Made by a program: the position numbers and the translations under genes. A model generated the notes under the pieces. The model ran no database searches, had not been told where the DNA came from, and worked only from the letters and a program-made list of their open reading frames with translations. DNA of 64,000 bases from Flavobacterium ranwuense (GTDB taxonomy: Bacteria > Bacteroidota > Bacteroidia > Flavobacteriales > Flavobacteriaceae): the NCBI RefSeq assembly GCF_004349315.1, contig NZ_SMLH01000010.1:96373-160372 (forward strand), read 5' to 3'. How positions within the stretch are numbered: the first letter of the stretch is position 1; the number at the start of each line of letters is the position of its first letter. Shown here piece by piece: positions 53,017 to 62,314 of the stretch.

Positions 53017-53574
53017 CTATTTGCCAATTACCCATCCCAAAGTAAAGTTTAAAACAGGCACTAAACCACTGTCATTTTTTTCGAAATTATAACCAACCCC
53101 CATATTCAAGTCAAGATTAAAATTCCCTTTGTAAGTTCTTTGAAAACCCCAAACCGGTGCTACAGTAATCGATGAATTTTTGGGTAAAAAGTTATCATTC
53201 GTTGAAATTGATCTGAAATTATAAAAAGCGGACATAGCAACAAAACCTCCTGAATTATGGGAAGTAACTTTTCCTTTTGCTGCTCTTTTTTCTAAATTAT
53301 AATAATGTCGAAACTGTTCATTAATATAAGGATAAAAGGTCCAGGTTTTACCAAAACTATTCGATGTATATCCGTAACCTGAACTCAATTCTGAGTAAAG
53401 CGTGTTTTTATCACCTAGACCATGTTCGTAAACAAATCCAGGAAGTAATACATTAATCTTAAATTGACTTTTTTCTACGGCTGGTTTTTCTTGTGCGTTA
53501 GAATGTGAAATTGTCATTAAAATAAAAACAGCTACAATAGCTGCTTTACCATTTTTAAATACCGATAATTGCAT
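53017..53574 (-). CDS. Small outer-membrane beta-barrel protein
   Basis: The 185-residue protein has a signal peptide (cleavage after about residue 27: AVFILMTISHSNAQ). The rest alternates polar and hydrophobic residues with aromatic-ended strands (FKINVLLPGFVYEHG, SITVAPVWGFQRTYKGNFN, VLNFTLGWVIGK), ending in the strand typical of outer-membrane barrels. Length fits 8 strands. Function unknown. Single gene. Confidence 0.75.
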   Translation of the reverse strand: MQLSVFKNGKAAIVAVFILMTISHSNAQEKPAVEKSQFKINVLLPGFVYEHGLGDKNTLYSELSSGYGYTSNSFGKTWTFYPYINEQFRHYYNLEKRAAKGKVTSHNSGGFVAMSAFYNFRSISTNDNFLPKNSSITVAPVWGFQRTYKGNFNLDLNMGVGYNFEKNDSGLVPVLNFTLGWVIGK

Positions 53575-53675
53575 GTATAATTATTATTAAGTTCTCGATA
53601 TATCATATGATTTATATCGCGAGCAAACATAATAAATAAATTTTAGTTTGTCAGAATTTTATTTTAATAATAAGC

Positions 53676-54599
53676 TCAATCTCTCGTTAACTTCTCCAAT
53701 ATCATTTGATAAGTAGGTGTTGCAACTCCAAATTTTGCTGCTTGATCCACAACATATTTTGTCAAGGAAACAACTTCGGTATTTCTTCCTGCCAACAAAT
53801 CTCTGTGCATTGATGAAGTGGCGTCTTGAGGTGATTTTTCCAATTTGACAATCGTTTGATCAACAATGTCATCTGGCAACGCTAACCCTTTTGCGGAAGC
53901 GACACCAGTAATCTCGTTTAACAGTGAAATATAAATTGCTTTATTTTCAGGGTTATTCAAAATTTCCCCAATGTTTTGGTTCAAATACGAAGTAGCCGAA
54001 GCCAAAGCTGAAATAAAAATGAACTTTTCCCAAACTGTTTCTTCAATATTTTCTACAAGATAACTTTCGATACTTGCGTTTTCGAAAATGGATTGTAATT
54101 CATTCAATTTAGAAACTGGAGCATTTTTAGAACCAAAAAACAGTTTTTCATAAGGACCTATTTTTTTGATAATTCCCGGCGATTCAATCATAGAAACAAT
54201 ATACACACAACCTTGCAAAACAATGTTTTCAGGAAATAACGTTTGTATTCGTTCCGTGGCATCGACACCATTATATAAAGGCAGGATTAATGTATTTTGG
54301 GTAATGCAGTTTTTTAAGGATTCAAAACTGGTTTCAATATCATAGGTTTTAGTGGCACAAATAAGGTAATCGAGATTCCCTATTTCAACTGGATTATTCG
54401 AAACCAAACTAGGAAAAACAATCGTTTCATTAGTATCCGCAATAATTTTTAATCCATTTTTGGCAATTACTTTTTGAGTTTCGCCTCGGGCAATACATAC
54501 GATTTCGATTGCATCTGATTCCAAATAAGCTTTGGCTAATAACCCTCCGAAATAACCACCTACTCCACCCAATCCTAAAATCCCAATTCTTGTTTTCAT
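53676..54599 (-). CDS. panE: 2-Dehydropantoate 2-reductase (ketopantoate reductase)
   Basis: This reduces ketopantoate to pantoate with NADPH for pantothenate/CoA synthesis. The 307-residue protein starts RIGILGLGGVGGYFGGLLAK (NADP Rossmann), has LPLYNGVDA around residue 100, and the C-terminal catalytic and substrate region EETVWEKFIFISALAS and TSSMHRDLLAGRNTEV with the lysine and serine expected. Upstream of the start lies a (CAA)10 run (minus strand), which may affect promoter spacing. A paralogue of other function is possible. Confidence 0.88.
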   Translation of the reverse strand: MKTRIGILGLGGVGGYFGGLLAKAYLESDAIEIVCIARGETQKVIAKNGLKIIADTNETIVFPSLVSNNPVEIGNLDYLICATKTYDIETSFESLKNCITQNTLILPLYNGVDATERIQTLFPENIVLQGCVYIVSMIESPGIIKKIGPYEKLFFGSKNAPVSKLNELQSIFENASIESYLVENIEETVWEKFIFISALASATSYLNQNIGEILNNPENKAIYISLLNEITGVASAKGLALPDDIVDQTIVKLEKSPQDATSSMHRDLLAGRNTEVVSLTKYVVDQAAKFGVATPTYQMILEKLTRD

Positions 54600-54671
54600 A
54601 TATGTAAAATTTATTTTTTAGCGGTCATATATGGTATCGCCTTTTTATTAATTTGTGTTTGCTTACGCAAA

Positions 54672-54702
<31 letters not shown>

Positions 54703-54731
54703 GCGATTTCATAACTACTATTTAAAAATTA

Positions 54732-54794
54732 AACCATTAAGAAATTTAGAAAATTAAGCCTTGGGACTTAATGAAACTTAATTTCTTAATGGTT
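54732..54794. repeat. Inverted-repeat element, copy 2
   Basis: AACCATTAAGAAATT (54732-54746) and AATTTCTTAATGGTT (54780-54794) are 15-bp arms. The arm sequence is shared with the element at 49939-49996. It lies between panE and rnpB. Confidence 0.7.
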
Positions 54795-54846
54795 CTCTTT
54801 TAGATTTCACAATCCTTAATTTTATTAAATCTTTTAATAATAAAAA

Positions 54847-55160
54847 ATGCAGACCTATAAGCCGGATTCTGTCTCCGATAAATCGGAGCCTTATCATTTA
54901 TCTAGGCTTACAATTACTCATAAGCTCAAGCTATCTACCCTTCAACAACGGACGAGAAGCCCTTAAATGCTGATATACTTGATATTTCACCGCATAGAGT
55001 TTACCTGGTTTCACTACAGCATTACCTGTACATACTTTCTGTTGCACTTGTCCTAACTCAATTACTTGAACCGACGGGGGTTACCCGCTATGCTTCCCTT
55101 TGGTGTCCGGACTTTCCTCCTTCTTGATTGCTCAAAACGGCGATAAGGCGGTCTGCGGTG
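54847..55160 (-). ncRNA. rnpB: RNase P RNA, bacterial class A
   Basis: On the minus strand the conserved P4 region GAGGAAAGTCCGGACACC appears near the 5' end, followed by the GCGGGTAACCCCCG segment, an ACAGAAA region, the GTGAAACCAGGTAAACTC block and the conserved 3' end ATCCGGCTTATAGGTCTGC. This is the ribozyme that matures tRNA 5' ends. Ends are estimated from family structure (about 310 nt). No protein-coding gene overlaps. Confidence 0.95.
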
Positions 55161-55280
55161 CGAAATTACAACATTTTTTGATGTATCTCAATTTTAGATT
55201 ATTTACTTTAACACCCATTTCACAACGACTTAATAATAAATTAGTTATCTTTATAAATAACAATTAATCTTCCATTAATC

Positions 55281-55589
55281 ATGAAACCAGCGTACCATTA
55301 TACCACAGTTATAGAAGCCTTAGAAGATCTAAAAGAAAAAGGTTTCACCTATGATTTTAATATTCATCAAGACGATATTAAAGCAAATCCGCATAAATAT
55401 CAAGTAAAACACGTGTATCGCTACGAAGGAGATACTGATCCTGGCGAAGAATCAGTGGTATATGGCATCAGCTCTGATTCAGGCGAAAATGGAGTTTTTG
55501 TAGCTGGTTTTTCGGCAAATTCAGATAATGATGCTGCTCTTGTTTTGGAAAAATTATGCATAGAAAGTAGCGGGCAATGCAAACTCTAG
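55281..55589 (+). CDS. Small conserved-looking protein of unknown function
   Basis: The 102-residue, acidic, soluble protein starts MKPAYHYTTVIEALEDLKEK and continues GFTYDFNIHQDDI. A regular helix-then-beta pattern follows (YQVKHVYRYEG, VVYGISSDSGENGVFVAGFS) and the end is rich in Cys (LCIESSGQCKL). No catalytic motif. From memory, similar short proteins in Bacteroidota carry the doubtful label phosphoribosylpyrophosphate synthetase; I see no such domain. It lies between rnpB and the MidA-like gene. Confidence 0.75.
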   Translation: MKPAYHYTTVIEALEDLKEKGFTYDFNIHQDDIKANPHKYQVKHVYRYEGDTDPGEESVVYGISSDSGENGVFVAGFSANSDNDAALVLEKLCIESSGQCKL

Positions 55590-55663
55590 TTACCGTATTG
55601 TCCACTTATTTTAAACAACAACTTCCTTTTAAGGTTTCCTAAAAAATTAACTATTTAAGTTCT

Positions 55664-56776
55664 ATGCTGTTATCCGAAATAATAATAGAACGAATCAAAA
55701 AAGAAGGACCAATCTCTTTTCGGGATTTTATGGAAATGGCATTGTATTATCCAGAATTGGGATATTATAATTCTATACAGGACAAGATAGGGTCAAATGG
55801 TGATTTTTACACCAGCCCTTATATTTCTGCCGACTTTGGAGCCATGATAGGCCGTCAAATCGAAGAAATGTGGGAGATTTTAGAAAAAAAACCTTTTACG
55901 ATTGTTGAATATGGCGCCGGAACCGGTTTGTTATGTCATGATATTTTAGATTATCTCAAGAATAATCCCCCTTTGTATGATAGTTTAATCTATTGTATCA
56001 TCGAAAAAAGTGTCAGCATGCGTGAAATTGAAAAAAAACATTTGCATGAAAAAGTAAGTTGGCACAATTCAATCCAAGATATCCCTGAAATTAACGGCTG
56101 TATTTTATCGAATGAACTGGTTGATAATTTTGCGGTGCATCAGGTAATTATGGAAGAACAACTTCAGGAAGTCTTTGTAGACTATAAAGAGGATTTCATA
56201 GAAATTTTGAAACCTGCAAAAAAAGAACTCACCCAATATTTCGAAACATTAAATGTACAACTGCCAAAAGGATTTCGCACGGAAATCAATTTGGAAGCGG
56301 TATCTTGGATAAAAGAAGTTTCACAATCCTTACACAAAGGGTATGTAATTACCATAGATTACGGTTCTGTATCGGCTGAATTATACCACAACCACAGGAG
56401 TTGCGGTACATTATTGTGTTATCACAAGCATCACAAAAACGACAATCCTTATCAATTTATTGGACAACAAGACATTACATCTCATACCAATTTCTCTGCT
56501 ATATTGCATTGGGGCACGCAAAACGGACTAGATTATTGCGGTATCGTGGATCAAGCACAATTTTTATTAACGCTTGGTATTAAAGAATATCAAAATATTG
56601 CTTTAATTAAAAATAAGGATAATTTGCAATTGGCAGCCCATGAAGCATTAATGAATTACAGACTATTGTTTGATATGGGAACGAAATTCAAAGTATTAAT
56701 ACAACAAAAAGGAGTCCCAGAATATCCATTATCCGGTTTGAGATTTTTAAATTCTTCAAGAACCGTTTTTAGTTAA
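55664..56776 (+). CDS. SAM-dependent methyltransferase, MidA/NDUFAF7 family
   Basis: The 370-residue protein begins ERIKKEGPISFRDFMEMALY and continues YPELGYYNS, then GDFYTSPYISADFGAMIGRQ, which is the N-terminal signature of the family. The SAM-binding segment IVEYGAGTGLLCHDIL lies at about 83-98 and SNELVDNFAVHQ later. Eukaryotic NDUFAF7 methylates an arginine in complex I subunit NDUFS2. The bacterial substrate is unknown. The gene is followed by an extragenic repeat and dnaX. Confidence 0.88.
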   Translation: MLLSEIIIERIKKEGPISFRDFMEMALYYPELGYYNSIQDKIGSNGDFYTSPYISADFGAMIGRQIEEMWEILEKKPFTIVEYGAGTGLLCHDILDYLKNNPPLYDSLIYCIIEKSVSMREIEKKHLHEKVSWHNSIQDIPEINGCILSNELVDNFAVHQVIMEEQLQEVFVDYKEDFIEILKPAKKELTQYFETLNVQLPKGFRTEINLEAVSWIKEVSQSLHKGYVITIDYGSVSAELYHNHRSCGTLLCYHKHHKNDNPYQFIGQQDITSHTNFSAILHWGTQNGLDYCGIVDQAQFLLTLGIKEYQNIALIKNKDNLQLAAHEALMNYRLLFDMGTKFKVLIQQKGVPEYPLSGLRFLNSSRTVFS

Positions 56777-56834
56777 AAAAACTATTCCATCAGATTTAGA
56801 AATACTTTATTTTTTTGAAATTGCAATTTAATTA

Positions 56835-56917
56835 GTAGCTATTTCCAGCTATCCATTGCAATCTTTTCTTGTTTTAAAGAAAAACAAGAAAAGGATTTTC
56901 ATTACTATCTGGGCTAG
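56835..56917. repeat. Extragenic hairpin element before dnaX
   Basis: GTAGCTATTTCCAGCTATCC is followed by a 13-bp hairpin (CTTTTCTTGTTTT 56863-56875, AAAACAAGAAAAG 56881-56893) and GGATTTTCATTACTATCTGG then GCTA. The AAAAGGAT...GGGCTA end is shared with the element at about 13456-13483. It lies in the 245-bp gap before dnaX. Confidence 0.65.
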
Positions 56918-57021
56918 AAATTTGGGAACAAAAAACCATTTGAAAAATTATAAAATCTTTCAATACTTAAATTTTTCCATCTTTAAATTAAAACCTATAT
57001 TTGCTTTCGAATAAAAATTCT

Positions 57022-58107
57022 ATGGAACAATTTGTTGTATCGGCCCGTAAATATCGTCCTCAAACATTTAAAGATGTTGTAGGTCAAAAAGCCATTACCA
57101 ATACTTTATTGAATGCCATAGAAAGCAATCACTTGGCTTCTGCCCTATTATTCACAGGACCTCGTGGCGTTGGAAAAACAACTTGTGCCCGTATTTTGGC
57201 TCGAAAAATAAATCAGCCGGGATATGATGATCCAAATGAAGATTTTGCCTTTAATGTTTTCGAATTAGATGCTGCTTCTAACAACTCCGTTGATGACATC
57301 AGGAATTTAATTGACCAAGTCCGTATTCCACCACAAACGGGACAGTACAAAGTGTATATTATTGATGAGGTTCACATGTTGTCTTCGGCAGCTTTTAATG
57401 CTTTCTTGAAAACATTGGAAGAACCGCCAAAACACGCCATTTTTATATTGGCAACGACCGAAAAACATAAAATTATTCCAACGATACTTTCTCGTTGTCA
57501 AATATTTGATTTCAAAAGAATCACTGTAAAAGATGCTAAAGAACATCTTGCCGAAGTGGCCACCAGTCAAGGTGTTAATTTTGAAGATGACGCTTTGCAT
57601 ATTATTGCCCAAAAAGCAGATGGTGCCATGCGTGATGCTTTGTCCATTTTTGACCGAGTGGTTTCTTTTTGTGGAAAAGATTTAACACGTCAGGCCGTTA
57701 CGGAAAACTTGAATGTGTTGGATTACGAAACCTATATCAACATCACCGATTTGATTTTGGAAAACAAAATTCCAGATTTATTAATCGCTTTCAACGATAT
57801 TCTAGCCAAAGGTTTTGATGCCCATCATTTTGTATCCGGATTGGCTTCCCATTTTAGAGATTTATTGGTTTCGAAAACACCTGCTACTTTATCGTTATTA
57901 GAAGTTGGGCAACAAGCACAACAAATGTATGGCGTGCAAGCGCAAAAATGCAGCCAAGAATTTCTTTTAAAAGGAATTGAAATTGCAAATGACTGTGATT
58001 TGAAATACAAACTGAGTCAAAATCAACGACTTCTTGTTGAACTTTGTTTGATGCAACTTGCCTCTATCACTTTTGATGGAGAAAAAAAAAAGTTGACCAA
58101 TTTATAA
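57022..58107 (+). CDS. dnaX: DNA polymerase III subunit gamma/tau, frame-0 part (gamma-like product)
   Basis: This is the clamp-loader ATPase. Frame 0 gives 361 residues: domain I with Walker A GPRGVGKTT (46-54), DEVH (115-118) and sensor SRCQIF (about 157), then domains II and III to about 357. The four zinc-binding cysteines of E. coli DnaX are absent (KINQPGYDDPNED segment), which I believe is normal for the phylum. Frame 0 ends eight codons past an A10-G run (58082-58092), reading GEKKKLTNL and stop, roughly where domain III should end. The -1 frame is open from there and encodes the tau extension. I chose ATG 57022; the ORF also allows a TTG at 57001. Confidence 0.9.
   Translation: MEQFVVSARKYRPQTFKDVVGQKAITNTLLNAIESNHLASALLFTGPRGVGKTTCARILARKINQPGYDDPNEDFAFNVFELDAASNNSVDDIRNLIDQVRIPPQTGQYKVYIIDEVHMLSSAAFNAFLKTLEEPPKHAIFILATTEKHKIIPTILSRCQIFDFKRITVKDAKEHLAEVATSQGVNFEDDALHIIAQKADGAMRDALSIFDRVVSFCGKDLTRQAVTENLNVLDYETYINITDLILENKIPDLLIAFNDILAKGFDAHHFVSGLASHFRDLLVSKTPATLSLLEVGQQAQQMYGVQAQKCSQEFLLKGIEIANDCDLKYKLSQNQRLLVELCLMQLASITFDGEKKKLTNL
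58082..58092 (+). promoter_or_regulatory. Slippery A10-G sequence in dnaX
   Basis: Frame-0 codons here are GAA AAA AAA AAG, so the heptamer A-AAA-AAG is in the same register as the E. coli dnaX -1 frameshift signal. The -1 frame then reads GTT GAC CAA TTT and stays open to 58745. Transcriptional slippage to A11 would have the same effect. No strong downstream hairpin was seen. Confidence 0.7.
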
Positions 58108-58745
58108 TTCCTCCTACGTATTTTAGAAAAAACGATTACTCTATTTTAGAAAGCCCAAAAGCTAAGATAGAAAACATTGTAGCAAAAGCTCAAGAAAAAG
58201 AACCGGAAGCTTTTGTTATTGCCCCTGCAATTCCTGTTCCAACTTCTACAGTAAAAATCGATATTCCACAATCTAATGAACCAAAGGTTTCTGCATTTTC
58301 ATTATCAAGTATCCGTGCCAAAAAAGCATTAGAAGAAAGTACTAGAGGGATTGTAAAAGAAGTGGCACACTTGCCAACAGAATCTTTTACCGAAACGGAA
58401 ATGTTATTGCATTGGAATAAATATGCACAACGTTTAGGGGATAAAGGCTATAAAATTATGGAGTCGTTATTACTTATTAACGATCCTAAACTAAATGGAA
58501 CTTCCATCACAATTGAATTGCCAAATGAAGGTTCTAAATTAGATTTTGAAAAAGAATTGAATGGGCTTTTGGGACATTTAAAAGGCCATTTACACAATCA
58601 TGATATCACAATAGAAGTTATTGTGAATGAAAGTATTGAAACCAAAAGAAGCTTTAACGACCAAGACCGATACAATAGACTTCATGAAATAAATCCAAAT
58701 ATTGAACTGTTACGAACAACATTTGGATTAGATTTAGATGCTTAA
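58092..58745 (+). CDS. dnaX: dnaX tau-specific C-terminal extension (-1 frame)
   Basis: In the -1 frame, 217 codons continue directly from the slippery site: VDQFIIPPTYFRKNDY, a proline/alanine-rich linker (VIAPAIPVPTSTVKID), then a helical domain with EMLLHWNKYAQRLGDKGYKI and HEINPNIELLRTTFGLDLD at the end. This resembles the tau C-terminal region that binds the polymerase and helicase. With a -1 shift, the full tau product is about 574 residues. No start codon suits independent translation of the whole segment. A genuine frameshift mutation or a base-call error in the A run is the alternative. Confidence 0.8.
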   Translation, partial: VDQFIIPPTYFRKNDYSILESPKAKIENIVAKAQEKEPEAFVIAPAIPVPTSTVKIDIPQSNEPKVSAFSLSSIRAKKALEESTRGIVKEVAHLPTESFTETEMLLHWNKYAQRLGDKGYKIMESLLLINDPKLNGTSITIELPNEGSKLDFEKELNGLLGHLKGHLHNHDITIEVIVNESIETKRSFNDQDRYNRLHEINPNIELLRTTFGLDLDA

Positions 58746-58753
58746 AAAAGATT

Positions 58754-59644
58754 TTAGATCTTACCGTAATACATGGCTTTTACAATACCATCTGAAAGTC
58801 CTATTTTAGGAACATATATATGTCTGGCACCACTCCATTTCATTGCATTCAGATAAATTCTTGTCGCAGGAATAATTACATCGGCACGATCCGGATTCAA
58901 TCCTAATTCTGAAATCCTTTGTTCATACGAAAGTGAATTTAGGAAAGCATATTGGGAATTCATATAAATATAGGACAATGGCTTTTCCTGTATCTTTCCG
59001 GACATCTTGAATAACTTATTAATATTTCCGCCAGAACCTATTAAAGTGACTTCATCGTATTCTTCCGTATTTATTTTAATCCATTTTTCAATTTCATCCC
59101 ATACAATATCGTGTACCATTTCATTAAGCAATCGCACCGTTCCTGCTTTGAAGGATCTCGAGTTTATCATTTTACCATTGGAAAATAATGTAAACTCCGT
59201 ACTTCCACCGCCAACATCCACAAAAAGATAGGTCTCATCAGTTTTTAATAAATGATGCAAATCAGTAGAAGCAATTATAGCGGCTTCTTTTTTTCCATCA
59301 ATAATTTCTATTTTTATATCCGCTTTTTTCTTTATTAGAGCAACAACTTCTTTACCATTGTAGGCTTCTCGCATGGCGGAAGTTGCAAAAGCCATATAGC
59401 GTTCCACTTTATGTACCTTCATCAAAAGATTAAAAGCTTTCATAGCATCGCACATTCTCTCCAAGTTCTCTTCTGAAATTTCACCTACAGTAAAGGCATC
59501 CTGACCAAGACGAATTGGAACACGCACTAATGAACTTTTATTAAACTGCGGCTCTTTTCCTTCTTGCTCTACAATATTTACAATCAATAAACGCATGGCA
59601 TTAGAACCAATATCGATTGCTGCATATTTTTTTATTTTAATCAT
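58754..59644 (-). CDS. Ppx/GppA phosphatase family protein
   Basis: The 296-residue ASKHA-fold protein degrades polyphosphate or pppGpp. It has AAIDIGSNAMRLLIVNI (phosphate 1), AFATSAMREAYNG, FVDVGGGSTEFTLFS and TLIGSGGNINKLF. It corresponds to the short (catalytic only) form of exopolyphosphatase. It follows ppk1 on the same strand after 100 bp, supporting polyphosphate turnover as its role. pppGpp phosphatase activity remains possible. Confidence 0.9.
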   Translation of the reverse strand: MIKIKKYAAIDIGSNAMRLLIVNIVEQEGKEPQFNKSSLVRVPIRLGQDAFTVGEISEENLERMCDAMKAFNLLMKVHKVERYMAFATSAMREAYNGKEVVALIKKKADIKIEIIDGKKEAAIIASTDLHHLLKTDETYLFVDVGGGSTEFTLFSNGKMINSRSFKAGTVRLLNEMVHDIVWDEIEKWIKINTEEYDEVTLIGSGGNINKLFKMSGKIQEKPLSYIYMNSQYAFLNSLSYEQRISELGLNPDRADVIIPATRIYLNAMKWSGARHIYVPKIGLSDGIVKAMYYGKI

Positions 59645-59744
59645 TTTGAATTTGATTCGTTTATTCTTTTAGTAATTAATTGGTCTATTTATTAATTCTA
59701 AAATTAAAATTATTGAAAATATTAAACTAAACTTGAACAAATAA

Positions 59745-61832
59745 TTACACTATTTCTTCCGTTTTTGACTCTAATTCAACTTTGCTTTGATAGTATTTAT
59801 AGGTTTCTAATTGTGCCCTAAAAACAGGATTATGATTTCGAATTCTATATTTATTATCTAATTTATAAGAATGAAAACGGGCTTTTACATTTCCTTTCCA
59901 ACCAATATCAAAGTTGTCAATTAACTCATTTTTTATTTCTTGATCGTATATTGGACAGGTAACTTCAACGCGACCATCCAGGTTTCTGGTCATAAAATCC
60001 GCTGATGAAATATAGACTTCCGTTTGTCCTGCATTTCCAAAAATATAAATCCTGGAATGCTCTAAATAATTATCTACTATACTTATAGCTTCGATATTAT
60101 CGCTCATTCCAGAAATTCCTGGTATCAAGGAACAAATTCCTCTAACTTCGAGTTGAATTTTCACTCCTGCTCTACTGGCTTCATACAATTTATCTATCAT
60201 TTCAAAATCAGATAAACTATTCATTTTTAGCTTTATATGCGTTTTTCTTCCCGCTAATGCATGTGTAATCTCTCTATCAATTAATTTTATAAATCGGCTT
60301 CTGGTGTAATGCGGTGAAACGATAAGATGTTTGTAGCGATGCACTCTATAATTGATATCAAAAAACTCAAATATTCGCATGATATCTTTCAGAATTTGTT
60401 GATGACTCGTAAAAAGAGTTACGTCAGTGTACACTTTTGCTGTGGATTCATTGAAATTCCCTGTCGAGATAAAGCCGTATCGCTTTATTTTATTATTCTC
60501 ATTTCTTTCAATAACACATATTTTACTGTGTACTTTTAGTCCTTTTATTCCAAAAATTAGTTCAATACCTTCCGTTTGCATTTGCTCTGCATATGAAATG
60601 TTGGAAGCTTCATCAAAACGAGCTTGCAATTCGATTTGAACAGTTACTTTTTTTCCGTTTTTGGCCGCATTTATCAGTGAACTAATAATTTGAGAATTTT
60701 TGGCTAATCGATATAAAGTAATTTTAATCGAAGTTACTTTTGGATCTAATGCAGCTTCACGCAAAAACTTAGTGAGATATGAAAAGGATTGATAAGGAGC
60801 ATTTAGTAAATAATCTCTTTCACTTATTTTTTCTAACATACTTCCTTCAAGGCTTAATCCTGGAATTGGTAAAGGATCATTCGTTTTGTATAATAAATCA
60901 AATCGACCCAGATTTGGAAAATTCATGTAATCTCTTCTGTTGTGGTATCTTCCACCGGGAATAATGCTATCAGTAGAAACAATTTTCATTTTATCAAGAA
61001 AAAATTGCAGGGTATCTTCTTCTATTAATTGGTCATAAATAAAGCGAACTGGCTCACCTATCCTACGATCTTTAACACTCAATGATATTTTTTCAATCAT
61101 ACTTTTACTCAAATCACTATCGATATCTAATTGAGCATCTCTGGTAATTTTTATCATGTGTGCAGAAACACTTTTGTAGTCAAAAATATTGAAAATACTG
61201 CTCAAATTATGTCTAATAACATCATCCAAAAGTATGATATACTGTTTTTCATTATTTGATGGTAAAACAACAAAACGGTTGATTGTTTTTGGAATTTCGA
61301 TTACGGCATAACGAACTTCTGAATTTTGATTCATAACCAGTTTAATGGCTAAATATCCCGAAGTGTCTTTCAATACAGGAAACTCTGCTAAATCATTCAA
61401 AATTATAGTTACTAATTCAGGACTTAATTTTTGAATAAAAAAGTCTTTCAAAAAGATTTCTTGTTCAATTGTGATATCATTTTCAGTGATAATAAATATA
61501 TTTTCAGTCTCAAGTTCAGCTTCAATAATATTTAATATCCGTAAACTTTCAGATTGTTGCTGGATTACAATTTCAGTAATATCCTTTACTAATTGCTGCG
61601 CAGAAATACCTCCAAGATACTTTTCTCCGGTTATCCCTGTCAGACTTAATCGTCTGATAGCTGCAAAACGAACTCTAAAAAACTCATCTAAATTATTCGA
61701 AAAAATACCTAAAAACCGAAGTCTGTCTAATACTGGAACTGAATTGTCACCAGCCTCTTGAAGTACTCTGGCATTGAAAGCTAACCAACTTTTTTCTCTA
61801 TCAATATATTTATATTCTAATACTTTATTCAT
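59745..61832 (-). CDS. ppk1: Polyphosphate kinase 1
   Basis: This makes polyphosphate from ATP through a phosphohistidine intermediate at the membrane. The 695-residue protein has the N-terminal YIDREKSWLAFNARVLQEAG and continues FLGIFSNNLDEFFRVR. The autophosphorylated histidine is in LKVHSKICVIE, followed by GFISTGNFNEST, and the second active-site histidine is in NYLEHSRIYIF, followed by SSADFMTRNLDGRVEV. Complete by length. Its ATG overlaps the sixA stop by 4 bp (61829-61832). Confidence 0.95.
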   Translation of the reverse strand: MNKVLEYKYIDREKSWLAFNARVLQEAGDNSVPVLDRLRFLGIFSNNLDEFFRVRFAAIRRLSLTGITGEKYLGGISAQQLVKDITEIVIQQQSESLRILNIIEAELETENIFIITENDITIEQEIFLKDFFIQKLSPELVTIILNDLAEFPVLKDTSGYLAIKLVMNQNSEVRYAVIEIPKTINRFVVLPSNNEKQYIILLDDVIRHNLSSIFNIFDYKSVSAHMIKITRDAQLDIDSDLSKSMIEKISLSVKDRRIGEPVRFIYDQLIEEDTLQFFLDKMKIVSTDSIIPGGRYHNRRDYMNFPNLGRFDLLYKTNDPLPIPGLSLEGSMLEKISERDYLLNAPYQSFSYLTKFLREAALDPKVTSIKITLYRLAKNSQIISSLINAAKNGKKVTVQIELQARFDEASNISYAEQMQTEGIELIFGIKGLKVHSKICVIERNENNKIKRYGFISTGNFNESTAKVYTDVTLFTSHQQILKDIMRIFEFFDINYRVHRYKHLIVSPHYTRSRFIKLIDREITHALAGRKTHIKLKMNSLSDFEMIDKLYEASRAGVKIQLEVRGICSLIPGISGMSDNIEAISIVDNYLEHSRIYIFGNAGQTEVYISSADFMTRNLDGRVEVTCPIYDQEIKNELIDNFDIGWKGNVKARFHSYKLDNKYRIRNHNPVFRAQLETYKYYQSKVELESKTEEIV

Positions 61833-62314
61833 CTTAAATCTTTGGGAAATATTATTTTTTTTATTTTACCTTTTTTAATTTTTTTCCAATCATCGGTATC
61901 AAATTTCAAGGATACAAAACCACTTGTAGGAATATTATCAATATAATCATCTCCAAATTTATTAACAAAATTTGTAATTGCACCATTATGTCCGAAAACA
62001 ATAACACTTTCGAAAAGATTACTGCATGATTTAACAATTTCCTCCAGTTTCTTTTCATCAAAAGTATAAAGGTCGTCTTTGTAAATGATACTTTCTATAG
62101 GGTAGGCTAAATTTTGAGCAAAAATTAACGCAGTGTTCGTAGCTCTTTTTGCAGAACTAGCCCAAATAATATACGTTTTGGGAATAAAATCTTTTGCATG
62201 AGTAGAAACAAGATGAGCATCTTTCATTCCTTGACAAGTCAAACCACGATCTTTATCATGCATTGGAACTTCCCAACTTGATTTTGCATGCCGAACTAAT
62301 ATTAGGTTTTTCAT
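61829..62314 (-). CDS. SixA-like phosphohistidine phosphatase
   Basis: The 161-residue histidine phosphatase has the RHG-type motif LVRHAKSSW at the start, the WASSAKRATNTALIFAQ segment and the second catalytic histidine in VIVFGHNGAITNFVN. It removes phosphate from phosphohistidine or small phosphate esters. Coupled to ppk1 by the 4-base overlap ATGA, so it starts the sixA-ppk1 transcript. As PPK1 uses phosphohistidine, a regulatory link is attractive but unproven. Confidence 0.9.
   Translation of the reverse strand: MKNLILVRHAKSSWEVPMHDKDRGLTCQGMKDAHLVSTHAKDFIPKTYIIWASSAKRATNTALIFAQNLAYPIESIIYKDDLYTFDEKKLEEIVKSCSNLFESVIVFGHNGAITNFVNKFGDDYIDNIPTSGFVSLKFDTDDWKKIKKGKIKKIIFPKDLR

Noticed and set aside
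57022..58745. dnaX as a simple pseudogene
   Set aside because: The break is at an A10-G slippery run in the correct register and both frames look intact and conserved in character; an essential gene is unlikely to be lost. A sequencing error remains possible and is stated in the finding.
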